DNA from: Achatina immaculata | Taxonomy: Eukaryota; Mollusca; Gastropoda; Stylommatophora; Achatinidae | Direction: 5' to 3' | Assembly: GCA_009760885.1 (NCBI GenBank) | Contig: CM019719.1 | Span: 28,515,084-28,579,083 of the forward strand | Length of the DNA: 64,000 nucleotides | In this document: one piece after another, positions 1 to 41,465 of the stretch | Layout: each line of letters starts with the position of its first letter | Numbering within the stretch: the stretch's first letter is position 1 | Notes under the pieces: model-generated | Database searches by the model: none | Seen by the model: the letters and a program-made list of their open reading frames with translations, nothing else | What the model was told of the DNA's origin: nothing | Program-made: the position numbers and the translations under genes

Positions 1-239
1 CTGAGCAGAAAAATCGGTCAAGGTCACCACTAAGTGACAGCATTTACTAAGAAGGAATCATGACAAGAACAGATACACATAGTTATGATGACAGTCAAAT
101 AAGTCAGTTTTACAAATAGGAAGAAAACACAGATAACATTGAAGGAGATTTCCATATGGCAAGAGTGGTACAGACATTTAGATTTCTTTAAAAAATTTGT
201 GAAATAAGTCAAAAGACCACTCTACAAATTTCTACCACA

Positions 240-500
240 TAAAACTCAAATAATAATTATAGCAAAGATCAGAGACAGACAAGTGAGATTTATAGGACAT
301 TTCCTGAGAATAGGAAAATTGGAACACCATGTGGCAACCGGAAAAACTGAGTGAATAAGAGACACAGGAAGACGGAGAGAGAAGTTACTGGATGGGCTGT
401 CAGTGTGGCTAGGAAGAAAGTCACCGGCAGATCTCTTAACGCAAAAGACAGGGAATTGAGAGAAATGATCGCCTATGCCACGCAGCATGGCAATTAGATT
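240..500 (+). pseudogene. LINE-E reverse-transcriptase C-terminal relic
   Basis: Broken reading on the plus strand with VRFIGHFLRIGKLEHHVATG and then GRRREKLLDGLSVWLG. This is the post-RT region typical of APE-type LINEs ('FLGHV.R...LE......G...GRR....LD.L..W'). Truncated and with stops. The rest of 1-617 shows nothing recognisable. Confidence 0.6.
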
Positions 501-617
501 AGAAAACTGTCACATCTGCATAAGAAAAAAAGATTCATGTAAAATATGGGGTATGAACCATCCAGTCATATACAATAACCATCTCCAAAAACCTATTTTA
601 TAACATGAACTGCATAC

Positions 618-32136
<31,519 letters not shown>

Positions 32137-32559
32137 TTTTCTGCTTTATCTTGTCACTGCCGTAATGTCTGTAATGTCTGCCGTTCAAGAGGGAAAGACA
32201 GGTTCGTGTGTCAGATTTTTTTCCACTGAATTTGTATTATTTTTATGTTGTTAATTTTTGTCATATAAGTTACTGAACTGTAAGTTAGCCTTAATTTGAT
32301 ATAAATTATTAAAATATTTTAAAACCTATATATTTCAAATAATTTATTTACCAAATCAAAAGAAAACTTTAAAATATTTGAAAGCTATTGCTCAGTGCTA
32401 ACCGGCAACTAATGAACTAGCTACTTAAGTGCGCTTCGTATTCTTCCGCGCGTAAAAAAAATACGAAGAGGGTGTGGGTGAATATTACATTACAGCTTAG
32501 AACAACCTGTCTCAGTATTTTAGAAGATACATAACTTAGATGGGCGAAGACGCTGTTCG

Positions 32560-32850
32560 ATTTGATAATCAGCGATTCATAGCTGACACGCTAGTTTCAG
32601 GGTTGGCGTATCATAACCCACCTCTGTTTGCACCCCCAGTAACAGGCTTTGACTGATTAACGGGCCGGGGATCGCTGCAGGTCCGATGGCGGTGAGGTCT
32701 GCTAAAGGAATATTGCACACCCCCCCCCCTCCCTGCCCTTCAGCCTCACACAGAGATTGAAGAAAAACAGCAGCCGTAATCCAGTCCCACACGACTCCGT
32801 GCTTCAGCATCGCATGGGCAGCAAAGAGCATCAATTTTACAGCTCTAATG
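32560..32850 (+). repeat. S3 interspersed repeat, copy at 32.6 kb
   Basis: Shares with 912-1235 the runs 'gcgattcatagctgacacgc', 'gtttgcacccccagtaacag' and 'cggggatcgctgcag', then a run of C and 'agattgaagaaaaacagcag'. No protein is coded. Lies upstream of the helicase start. Confidence 0.7.
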
Positions 32851-32954
32851 AGACGGTAGAAGAGAAAACATCAGATGGGGTGGGGGGAGGGGGGCTATAC
32901 ATAAAAACTAAATATATACAAAGTCTCTGCAGTAAAGCTATGGTGACAAATTGT

Positions 32955-33804
32955 TCTTACATATCTTCCTGTGCCGTTAACGTCACATAGGGCTCGCATT
33001 AGTTCGCCAAGTTCTCCTGTTTTCGACGACCCTTTCAATCTCATCAAGGGATTTTATGCCTACTAATTTGACCTCTCACAATGTCCTCTTTAGAGTTTCA
33101 CATAGTCGAACTCTTTTTCTTCGGTCTGTTGTGCTCCACTTGATAGCTTGTTTTTGGTATTCTCTGATTGTTCTTCTCATCGCATGACCTACATATGTCC
33201 ATCTTTTTTTTTTTTATCACCCATGAGACAGGTTGTTGTTCACTCATCTGCCTTATCTTTGCATTATTGTTGAAATCGTTCCACTTTATACTGAGTATTT
33301 TCCGTAAGCATTTGTTTTCAAAATAATCTAATTTGTTGTTTATTTCTTGATTTGTTTTATAGCTTTCGCATGCATAAATGAGGGTGGATGTTACATTTGA
33401 CTGAATAATCTTGGCTTGGTTTTTGTGCTTATTACTTTAAAATGCCGTATTTTCTCAAGATTCTTGAATGTCAGTGCTGCTTTTGCAATTCTAATTCCAA
33501 CTTCCTTTCTGTAGACACCATCCTGGTCTATGTAGTTGCCGAGGTATGCATATGGGAGTACTTATTCAACAGCGGTTCCGTTCACGTATGTTTTTTTCCC
33601 TTTTTTATTGATGATTTTTGTTTTTCTCCCCCTTGTTTTAAGTCCTATTTTGCTAGGGTATCTGTTTTTTCCCCTTGCACTGAATTCACATTGTCATTGA
33701 TAAGAGTTATGTCATCTAAAAAATCAATATCTTCCAGTTGGGTCTCGTGTATCTAATCAATTCCTATTTTACCTGTGCAAATTTTGTTTTCATTATGAAG
33801 TCTA
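32955..33804 (-). pseudogene. LINE-A 3' half
   Basis: Reverse copy of LINE-A from the 3' end ('cctgtgccgttaacgtcaca') through the post-RT region to about the FADD box, parallel to 29130-29955. It stops at 33804, where a plus-strand LINE 5' end begins. Confidence 0.78.
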
Positions 33805-35330
33805 TGTCGCCCGTGTTGTTACCAGGGCCTAGATTTGGGGACAAAAGAATAGGACCACTGCCACCTTCAGTGTATGCCGTAAGAGGCGACTAAGGAGGTT
33901 AGGGGATAGGCCAACTACCTGTTCCCTGTTAAAAAAAAACAAAAAACTAGAGCGTTACAGAAACACGGAGAGGAAACTCAGGAAACGTTGTCTTAGAAAA
34001 GGAAAGGACTCTGATAACAGAGCGCATGACGTTATGCAGTCAAAGCCGAAAGGAAGCTGCAGAACCTACATCCCAACTGAGAACCGGGACACCTTTTACC
34101 ATTGCATGTTGGAATGCTAGACCAATGTATGAAACTGGAAAGGCTGCCATGATAGCGAGAGCAATGAATAGATACAGTATAAAGATACTGGGGCTAAGCG
34201 AAACACACTGGACAGGAAAAGGTAAGTTTAGACTAGCAACAGGGGAAACAATACTGTGTTGCCAAAACCCAGTGCGACACGCTCAGAGTACGTGGCACTA
34301 ATGCTGTCTAGAGAGTCCTAGAGACCATGATGAACTGGGAGGCAGTTAGCTCAAGGATATTTACAGTCTGTTTCTCAACACACAAGAAGGATAAATTTAC
34401 AAAGTGTTAAGTTGAATATCATCCAGGTATACGCGCCAACTGAGCAATAGAGGGCTCACCTGGGCAAGAGCAGAAAAAAAGGCGAAGGACAGGCATTTGT
34501 GGAAAACCCTTGCGGAAGCCCCATGTGCCCTGGGCACTTAAGGTTCAGAGAGAGAGAGAGAGAGAGAGATACGCGCCAACAAACGATGCAGAAGAGGTAG
34601 TAAAGGGCGAATTCTATAACACATTGCAGGAAATCCTAGACCAACAAGGCAACAAACACATAACAGTTCTAATGGGGGATATCAATGCAAAAGTAGGTAA
34701 GATCAACAAAGGTTATGAGAAAGTAATGGATCAAATGGATTAGGAATAATGAACGAAAATGGAGAAAGGCTAGCAGATCTATGCATGCCCAACAACCTTG
34801 TCATTGGAGGAAGTATATTTCCACATAATACACAAAGCCACGTGGGTATCACCAGATCATGTCACTTAGAACCAGACAGGCCATATTTGTACCAGTATAA
34901 GCTTTCACAGAACACTGCAAGATGTCAGAGTGAAACGAGGTGCAGATGTAACATCTGACCACCACCTACTGATACCTAAACTGAGAACGAAACTGAAGAA
35001 GCACCACAAAACAGACATGGCAAAGAAAAGATACAATATAGTACGGTTGGAAGACCCAGAAATCGCAAAAAAACTTTAAACTGAAACTGAGCAACAGATT
35101 TCAGGTTCTGCACGAGTTATACGAATAAAGTATACTAGATGTGAACACTGTGTGGAATGGTGCTAAAGAGATGTGAAGCATGTCATGTGAAGAGACAGCG
35201 GGATTTTTAAAATCTCAGCACTAGGAATGGATTACACAGGAAACACTGAAGAAGACAGACAGAAATGACAGCAAAAATAAATGACAATAAAATAAGAGCA
35301 GCGAAGGCCTCAGCTCAGATAGAGCTTTTT
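33805..35330 (+). pseudogene. LINE-A-like 5' part with APE endonuclease, inverted against its neighbour
   Basis: Plus-strand pieces: FTIACWNARPMYETGKAAMI and ILGLSETHWTGKGKFRLATG, the 'WN.RT...GK......E....ILGLSET.W' start of an APE endonuclease; then ITVLMGDINAKVGK, the catalytic GD.NA.VG box; then NENGERLADLCMPNNLVIGG. Interrupted by a nested LINE-C tail and by stops. Joined head to head with 32955-33804. Confidence 0.8.
34441..34568 (+). mobile_element. LINE-C 3' end, 128-bp insertion with perfect 12-bp target duplication
   Basis: Starts 'tgagcaatagagggctcacc' and ends in (GA)n. The 12 bases atacgcgccaac occur at 34429-34440 and again at 34569-34580. Removing the insert restores the endonuclease region of the host LINE. 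Short, heavily truncated and young. Confidence 0.9.
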
Positions 35331-35475
35331 TTTTTTTAGGGGGGGAGGGGGGTGTATTTTAACAATGATTCCTTTTTTCCCTTTTGAAGGGACCGTTTCT
35401 TTTTTTTCCAGACTTTATTAAACATTTTCTGTAGTTGGCTCATGCTGTCACTGTTCTTAGCTTTTAACATTTAAA
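35331..35475 (-). pseudogene. LINE RT scrap
   Basis: 'ttttaacaatgattcctttt', 'ccagactttattaaacattt' and 'tgtagttggctcatgctgtc' match the reverse of the LINE-A RT linker at 30415-30530. Part of the rearranged LINE cluster. Confidence 0.65.
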
Positions 35476-35479
35476 ACAA

Positions 35480-35960
35480 AACAGGGCCGACTTCGGGAAA
35501 TTTTGTCTCTTCGTGCAGTAGCATACCTTGCCGCCCCGCCCAAATCTCAGATTAACACTTCTTATCAATTTGCACATGTCATTAGTGTTGCAGATAGTTT
35601 CTGGCATCGGTCCAGAGCAGGGTGAAAGGCCTGGGTAGCTGTCATGATATGTTTCCACAGTGTGTCTTTCACTCCATCTATCCACTTTTTCCTCGGTCGA
35701 CCTCGCACCTTTTTATCCAGATGTTTTCGAGTGTACGCCGGTCGTTCTGAATCCATGCATATCAAATGCTCGAACTACTTAAAACTTTACTTTTTCATTG
35801 TAGTCCTTGACAGTTGTTGTTCTCGCCATTTGTCGGATTATTTAGTATTTGATCCCTTCTTGTCTTGTTTACCATTTTTCATCTTGCAAGCTGTAAACTT
35901 TCTGTCACTGTATTTGGTAAGTGTCCATGTTTGGCATTGACAGCACATAATTATGGTGGG
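35480..35960 (-). pseudogene. LINE-D C-terminal relic
   Basis: Minus strand KKVRGRPRKKWIDGVKDTLW then HPALDRCQKLSATL: the 'RGRP...W.D.V......' end of another APE-type LINE, distinct from A to C. Frameshifted; intergenic. Confidence 0.6.
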
Positions 35961-36087
35961 TATTGTTTGAAAGAGTTTTGTATGTGTGTCCATCGAGATA
36001 TTTTAGGATTGATGCAAGTTAATAGGTAACATTATTTGCTTTGTGAATTCTGCATTCAGTTAACACTTAATATTTTTAAACTGATTA

Positions 36088-36340
36088 CTGTAAGCGTCAC
36101 TGGTCTCTCATGGCGAAGGTCAAGGTTCTAATCCGGCCGGCGGCACCCCAGTCACCCAGCTGTAGAAATGGGTACCTGACTTCTTCTGGAGTTGGGGAAG
36201 GAAAGGCGGCCAGGCGTGATACTGACCATATCACCCTCTAGTGTGCTGACAGGTCAAGGAAAATATGGCCACTAACACCATATCCCTATGTGCCTCTAAG
36301 GCATGACAGGGTTACCTTTACCTTTTTTTTTTTACCTGTA
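36088..36340 (+). mobile_element. S2 tRNA-headed SINE
   Basis: Plus-strand copy: tRNA-like head ('ctctcatggcgaaggtcaag', 'ggttctaatcc'), central 'aaaggcggccaggcgtgata', then 'ccatatccctatgtgcctct', 'ggcatgacagggttaccttt' and a T-rich end. Best copy of the family here. Confidence 0.85.
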
Positions 36341-36605
36341 AGCGTCTTCGATTCCGACCATTAATTTTAAATAGCACTGATAACAATTTCTGAATTAATG
36401 GGAAAAAAATTTGTAAGATAAACTATAGATGCATTACAAAATGAGAGACTGTTACCTGAACCGAAGTTAGATATATTACAACATCATAGTGCTCATCACA
36501 AGTAGAACGAAGAACTTTTAAACCACTAACAAAGGTTTGTATGTTTTAGTTTTTAGCACATACACGTTATTTGCACTTGTTGTTTCAACCAAATATCTAG
36601 AGCGT

Positions 36606-36727
36606 TAAAAGAAAGTTTTCTTGCCTTCATTTTCGCAAAATCGGAAAGAGGTCAGGGTAATCTAATATTTCACCTCTTTCATGCTCAAATGAAATGGCAA
36701 GTCATTCCATTCGAGGACTGTTATAGC
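36606..36727 (+). repeat. R4 unit, 120-bp duplicate flank
   Basis: 'agaaagttttcttgccttca' to 'ccattcgaggactgttatag' recurs at 38946-39020 plus 39256-39301, where R1 copy d splits it. Here it abuts R1 copy c directly. Confidence 0.75.
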
Positions 36728-38130
36728 CGGAGGTGGGTTGGGGGATACGCTCTCCATTCCAATTAAATGTCTCCAAGGCGTGCGTCTCAAATAGTCTCTG
36801 ACAGTCCAAGTCCAGCTCCTAACGGAACTGTTTAAACTGACATGAGAAGGGGCGAAAGGCGAATATCTGGCGCCTGAAAACCAGACGCTTCGGGTAGATG
36901 AGAGTCTTAGTAAGTAGCTTATCTAGGAGAAGGAAAACTCTGATTTAAAACCCGTTGCTGGCGATATTTTTCAGCTGCCGTGCGTTGGGTGAAACTCTTC
37001 TCGGCCAAAGAAGAAAAATATGATTAGGATTGCCGTGCGGCGCCACCGTGGAAAAGTTGAAGGATTGAAAGGATTAAGTGAAGTAGCTAGTAGTCTCGAG
37101 GTCAGGGCTACTCAAATCACGGCACCTCTGCTCTAGAGGCCAGCCACGTCCTAAATACATCCATACTGGGGCAGATTGCCTAAACCGGCTTAACCCAGGG
37201 GTTAAACTAAGACACTGCTGGGGAGATTCTTCGGATGCCGCGCCTGGGGTGAATCTCCTCCCGGCCAATGAAAGAAATGTGAAAATGCGATTAGGGTTGC
37301 CGTGTGGCGCCGCTGTGGAAAAGATGACGGAAAGGATAAAGTGAAGTTTAATCGGTATGTCCAGTAGCCTCGTAGTGAGAGCTACTCATACCACTGCACC
37401 TCTGCTCTAGAGGCCGGCCACGTTCGTTCTACACCCATACTGGTGAAAAATGCCTAAACCGGCTTAACCCATGGGTGAAACTCGATAGCTACGCATATCA
37501 CGGTGCCTCCGCTCTAGAGGCCGGTCATGTCCTATATACAACCATACTGGGATAATACGCCTAAACCGGCTTAACCCAGTGGTGAGGATTCGTTCTTCTG
37601 AATAAAAGCTCCATCCCAGTCACCACCAGGAAGGGTAGTTGTCATGACCACAAAATGCTGAAGTCAGAGACACTGGACCAGTGCAGTTTAGATAGGCAAC
37701 TACCTCTCACCTGATGGGGATATATTATATCCAAATCATGTTGAGGTTTTCCGGTGAGAAAGTCCAATGCTGGACTGGATGGGCAACCACCTCTCACTCG
37801 ACGGGGATATACCAATATCCAAAACACATCGAGGTTTTCAGTGAGAAAGTCCAACTCTAGGCTAGATGGGCAACCACCCATCACCGGCGGGGATATATTC
37901 ATATCCAGACCACGTTGAGGTTTTCCGGTGAGAAAGTCCAACTCTAGACTAAACCGGTGCACCAAAAATCACAGTGTCACTCAATGCACTTCTGTGACCC
38001 ACCGAGAATATAGGCCCAAGCCCCATGACCTGAGCCTCCATCGTAAATGAGACTTTTGCAAGAACCACAGGAGTATATTCAGTAGGATACTGGGGCGATC
38101 TTGGTGGTAGAAGTGAACGAAGAAGAAGAT
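36718..38130 (+). repeat. R1 GAA-tailed composite repeat, copy c (longest)
   Basis: About 1.4 kb: a 5' part from 'ccggaggtgggttgggggat', an array of about 107-bp units with the 'ctctgctctagaggc' core, then about four 88-bp units with 'gaggttttccggtgagaaag', a unique 3' part with 'tgacccaccgagaatatagg', and a GAA tail (38114-38129). No ORF over about 107 codons; those present are subrepeat artefacts. Confidence 0.85.
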
Positions 38131-38139
38131 TCCAATTGA

Positions 38140-38940
38140 GTTTCGGTAATTGTTGAGTGCAAAGAAGTTATTAGTAGCAATATTAATTCCATTTAAACCT
38201 TACTGTCATATAATAAAACAACATAAAAATTTAAAGCCTCTGACTTCAAAGGCGAGTGCTACAGTTTCATGTCTAGTCATTGTCCACCGACTCATCGGCA
38301 GCAGTTTAATCAAAACATAATAAAATTCGCCAACAGAATATTTTAAAGGACAAATGGCTCAGATTGTAGATTTCTCAGCAGGTGGTACTTCGTGGCTTGA
38401 ACTTTAGAGTTGCAATATGTTTTTAATAAGTGTTCTCCAACACAATGTTAACACTAAGAAAAGCACAATGTCTGAACTGTAAAATATATAGTTTTATTAC
38501 TTATACTTGGTGCTTACTCTGGTGTTTAAAATGTTTATCCATTTAACTTTTCAACCCTTCTCTTCATCTTACTACTTTACTTCTTATCTTTTTATCATCA
38601 ACCTGGAGATTTCTCTGGTGCTCATGGCTTAAATCGCCAGCCTTAAATAACTGAGTTTAGTCCCCAGTGAAGTACAGCTGCACCTCTCCTGACGATTCAC
38701 AACCCAGGCGCTTGTCCTCCCAGTTGATGTCTGCGTAAGTTCCCCTACATGGCTTTTGGCTGGTTGGAAAGTAAGTTTATCATCTCCTTCATTCCCTAAC
38801 TCCATCAACAATAAATAACTACTCAAAAGGTATAAATTAATCAAGGCAAAATAAAGCGTTAGTTTATTCACAACACCAGACGCCACACACGTTTGCACCA
38901 GAATAACATATAAACACACGCCACGTGTATTTGCACAGCA
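38140..38940. other. Intergenic sequence with nothing recognised
   Basis: AT-rich; a 96-codon minus ORF at 38629-38919 has no recognisable motif and is likely chance. No repeat match seen. Confidence 0.5.
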
Positions 38941-39025
38941 GTTTTAAAAGAAAGTTTTCTTGCCTTCATTTTCGCAAAATCAGAAAGAGGTCAGAATAGT
39001 CTAATATTTCACCTATTTCAATACC

Positions 39026-39221
39026 GCTTCAGAGACCCACCAAGAATATAGGCTAAAGCCCTGTGATACTCTGAACCCCTTATGGTCCTCTCGTGGATCT
39101 CGTGTGGTCCGTCAGGGACCTCACAGGGGACCACTGGACCTAATGAGGACCACAAGCGTAATTCAGTAGGATCACAGTGCGGTTTTGGTGGTAGAAGCGA
39201 ACGAAGAAGAAGAAGAAGAAA
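39026..39221 (+). mobile_element. R1 copy d, 5'-truncated insertion with long target duplication
   Basis: Only the last 195 or so bases of R1 ('ttcagagacccaccaagaat' to the GAA tail). Flanked by a 39-bp direct repeat with two mismatches (38982-39020 and 39217-39255, the second overlapping the tail by a few bases), which splits an R4 unit. This is strong evidence that R1 moves as a retroposon. Confidence 0.82.
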
Positions 39222-39301
39222 GAGGTCAGGATAGTCTAATATTTCACCTCTTTCACGCTCAAATGAAATGGCAAGTCAGTCCATTCGAGGACTGCTATAG
39301 C

Positions 39302-41000
39302 ACGCTGAATGCAGTCTACATGTTCAAACAAGAAGGCGTCACTCTGTGTGACGCTACTACTTAAAGAACATCTCTTACAAATCTCTAGTCTTCTTTAACA
39401 ACATATAAATGCATATCCACATATACCAAGAGTTAGCCCCACTCCCTTACACATATGGGAGTTTATTGCCAACTCAAATGTAACAATTATACTCTGCCTG
39501 TGTCATCATAAACACATAAGTGCAAATATGAAATTATCATGACACATTAGTAACCAATATGATTCATTATGATGATGAAAGATAGTACAGCATTGTAAAT
39601 CACAAGTGATATAGACACTGGTGAGAATAAATACATTCACACGCACAAACACATAGGAAAATATTTCAGTGTCTATGATCAACAGGTGAAACATGTGGCA
39701 TAGTAATGAGAAATATCACAAGGATGAAAATTATGCATCATAAATCATAACTTCAATGACAAACCATTCTGATGAATCATTTAAAATGAATAAAACTTCT
39801 GTAAACAAGATTGCGGCATCGTTGACAATTAAGCTGAGAAAATGAGAACAATGGATTTTTTAAAAAATAAATAAAAACTCGCAGTTTTGTCTGATGCATT
39901 TTTTAACTTTTGAATGTTTTCCTCTAATGCATTGTTGAACTCATGAATGTTTTTCTCTCATACTTGATCTTTTGTAATACTATGGCATGCTTGCAACTGG
40001 AATATTCATATTTGACAATTTTCTAATAATACATTCCGGTAACAGTGAGCCTGCAGTGGTTTCTACAAAATGAAACCAATAAAATGCTCTTGAGTATTGG
40101 TATCACTTGAATCTGTATTAACAAATCTTGCAAATAGTTTTACTTGTGCAATACGAGTTACATCTGGAGTAAAGTCCGTAACTATGCTATAATATTTAGC
40201 TTTCTATATATAGAAACTATTTACTTAATTTTTTTTTTTTAATGACCTCAGAGAAAAGAGAAATAATTCATTTTGAATCCTTTCCCCAAGAGAATGGTAC
40301 GCTGATCCACAACTAAGCGGGATCAATAACACATGACAATTGTTTTAAAAAATTATTTAAATTTTTGTTTCTGTTCATTTTACTTTCCCCATTTCTGCCA
40401 CCTCGTGCAAATGCACATGTTGCACTATCGGTAGAGCCACCCCCCCCCCCCAGTAGGAATAGCGAGCACATGGTTGTAACGTCTCGGTTTACACCTTAAT
40501 CATACAAAAATAAACATAGCAACAACAAAAAAAAAAAATAAGAGAATATAAATTCACATAAATGAAGTATTACAAATAAGAACAGAAAACATAATAGAAA
40601 CAAAGGAGACACTTAGCTGTGACTTGCAAGAAGCTGCGCCTGAGTGCGTGTAGTGGAGCATTGTGAATGCTAAGATGAAGTGTCCAACCCACTCAAACCT
40701 CCAAACATATATCTGGACCGTGGCATCTGAAAAACTGAACTTCAGCTTTTCAGACAGATGCCAAAACAATTCATGTCCATTCTTCAATAAACATCCCCTC
40801 ACCAACAACAATCCTTTAAGATCATTCTCCAGTTCACCAACAACATAGATTTTATGTCATTGGCTCCAAAAGTGTGGCAATCTCTGCAGTTTTCAATCAA
40901 TGGCAATTTTCTCTTAAAGACAGACAAAAGCAACAAATACAAAACTTTTACTTCATCTTGCATTCACAACAGACATGTAAATAAGGCCACAAAAACACAT
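39302..41000. other. AT-rich intergenic sequence downstream of UQCRC2
   Basis: No gene or clear element seen. Contains a C-run at about 40440-40450 and A-runs. The UQCRC2 3' UTR probably ends at its right edge. Confidence 0.5.
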
Positions 41001-41018
41001 CATATTCAACTTAAAAAT

Positions 41019-41024
41019 TTTATT
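41019..41024 (-). terminator. Candidate poly(A) signal of UQCRC2
   Basis: AATAAA on the minus strand, about 350 bases past the stop codon at 41376, in AT-rich sequence with no other obvious gene feature. AT-rich DNA yields chance copies, so this is only a candidate. Confidence 0.4.
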
Positions 41025-41375
41025 CATATTCACTTTCTTTACTTCACATAATTACTTCTACACTGCTGCATCAAACACTAAACAAAAGAAAAAAAAAACT
41101 GACTTACATTAAGTCTTCAGTGTTAAAATTTATAACTTACCAACTACCTATGTTTACATTTTTCACGTGTTGTTATGACTCGTGCTACAGTGATGAGATA
41201 TTTTCCCAGTAACTGAATACTCAGGATTATATGGGATAGGACAAACATGAAGCACCACTCTATCAGACTCAGCCACCCAAATAAAAGCTGAAAGATAGCT
41301 CTTCTCATTAAAAAAAAAACACTACAGTGTTTATAATTAAAAAACAGTTATTCTGTACGCAGTGAAATGTGTCTT

Positions 41376-41465
41376 CTATGAGAAGAGCTTGTCTAGATAT
41401 GGAACATTGTTTGTGTTTCCAGTGACAGCCAGGGCAGATTTTGATGACACAATCTTTTTGGCAAC
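41376..41465 (-). CDS. UQCRC2: UQCRC2 last coding exon and stop
   Basis: Visible residues 397-425 and TAG (41378-41376), acceptor TCTGTTTCAG. Encodes VAKKIVSSKSALAVTGNTNN then VPYLDKLFS. It matches the family C-terminus 'AAKKF.SG..S..A.GNL...PF.D.L'. Confidence 0.95.
   Translation of the reverse strand, partial: VAKKIVSSKSALAVTGNTNNVPYLDKLFS

Noticed and set aside
38629..38919. Minus-strand 96-codon ORF in the intergenic region
   Set aside because: Hydrophobic start but no known motif, no neighbouring splice logic and no repeat homology; insufficient support.
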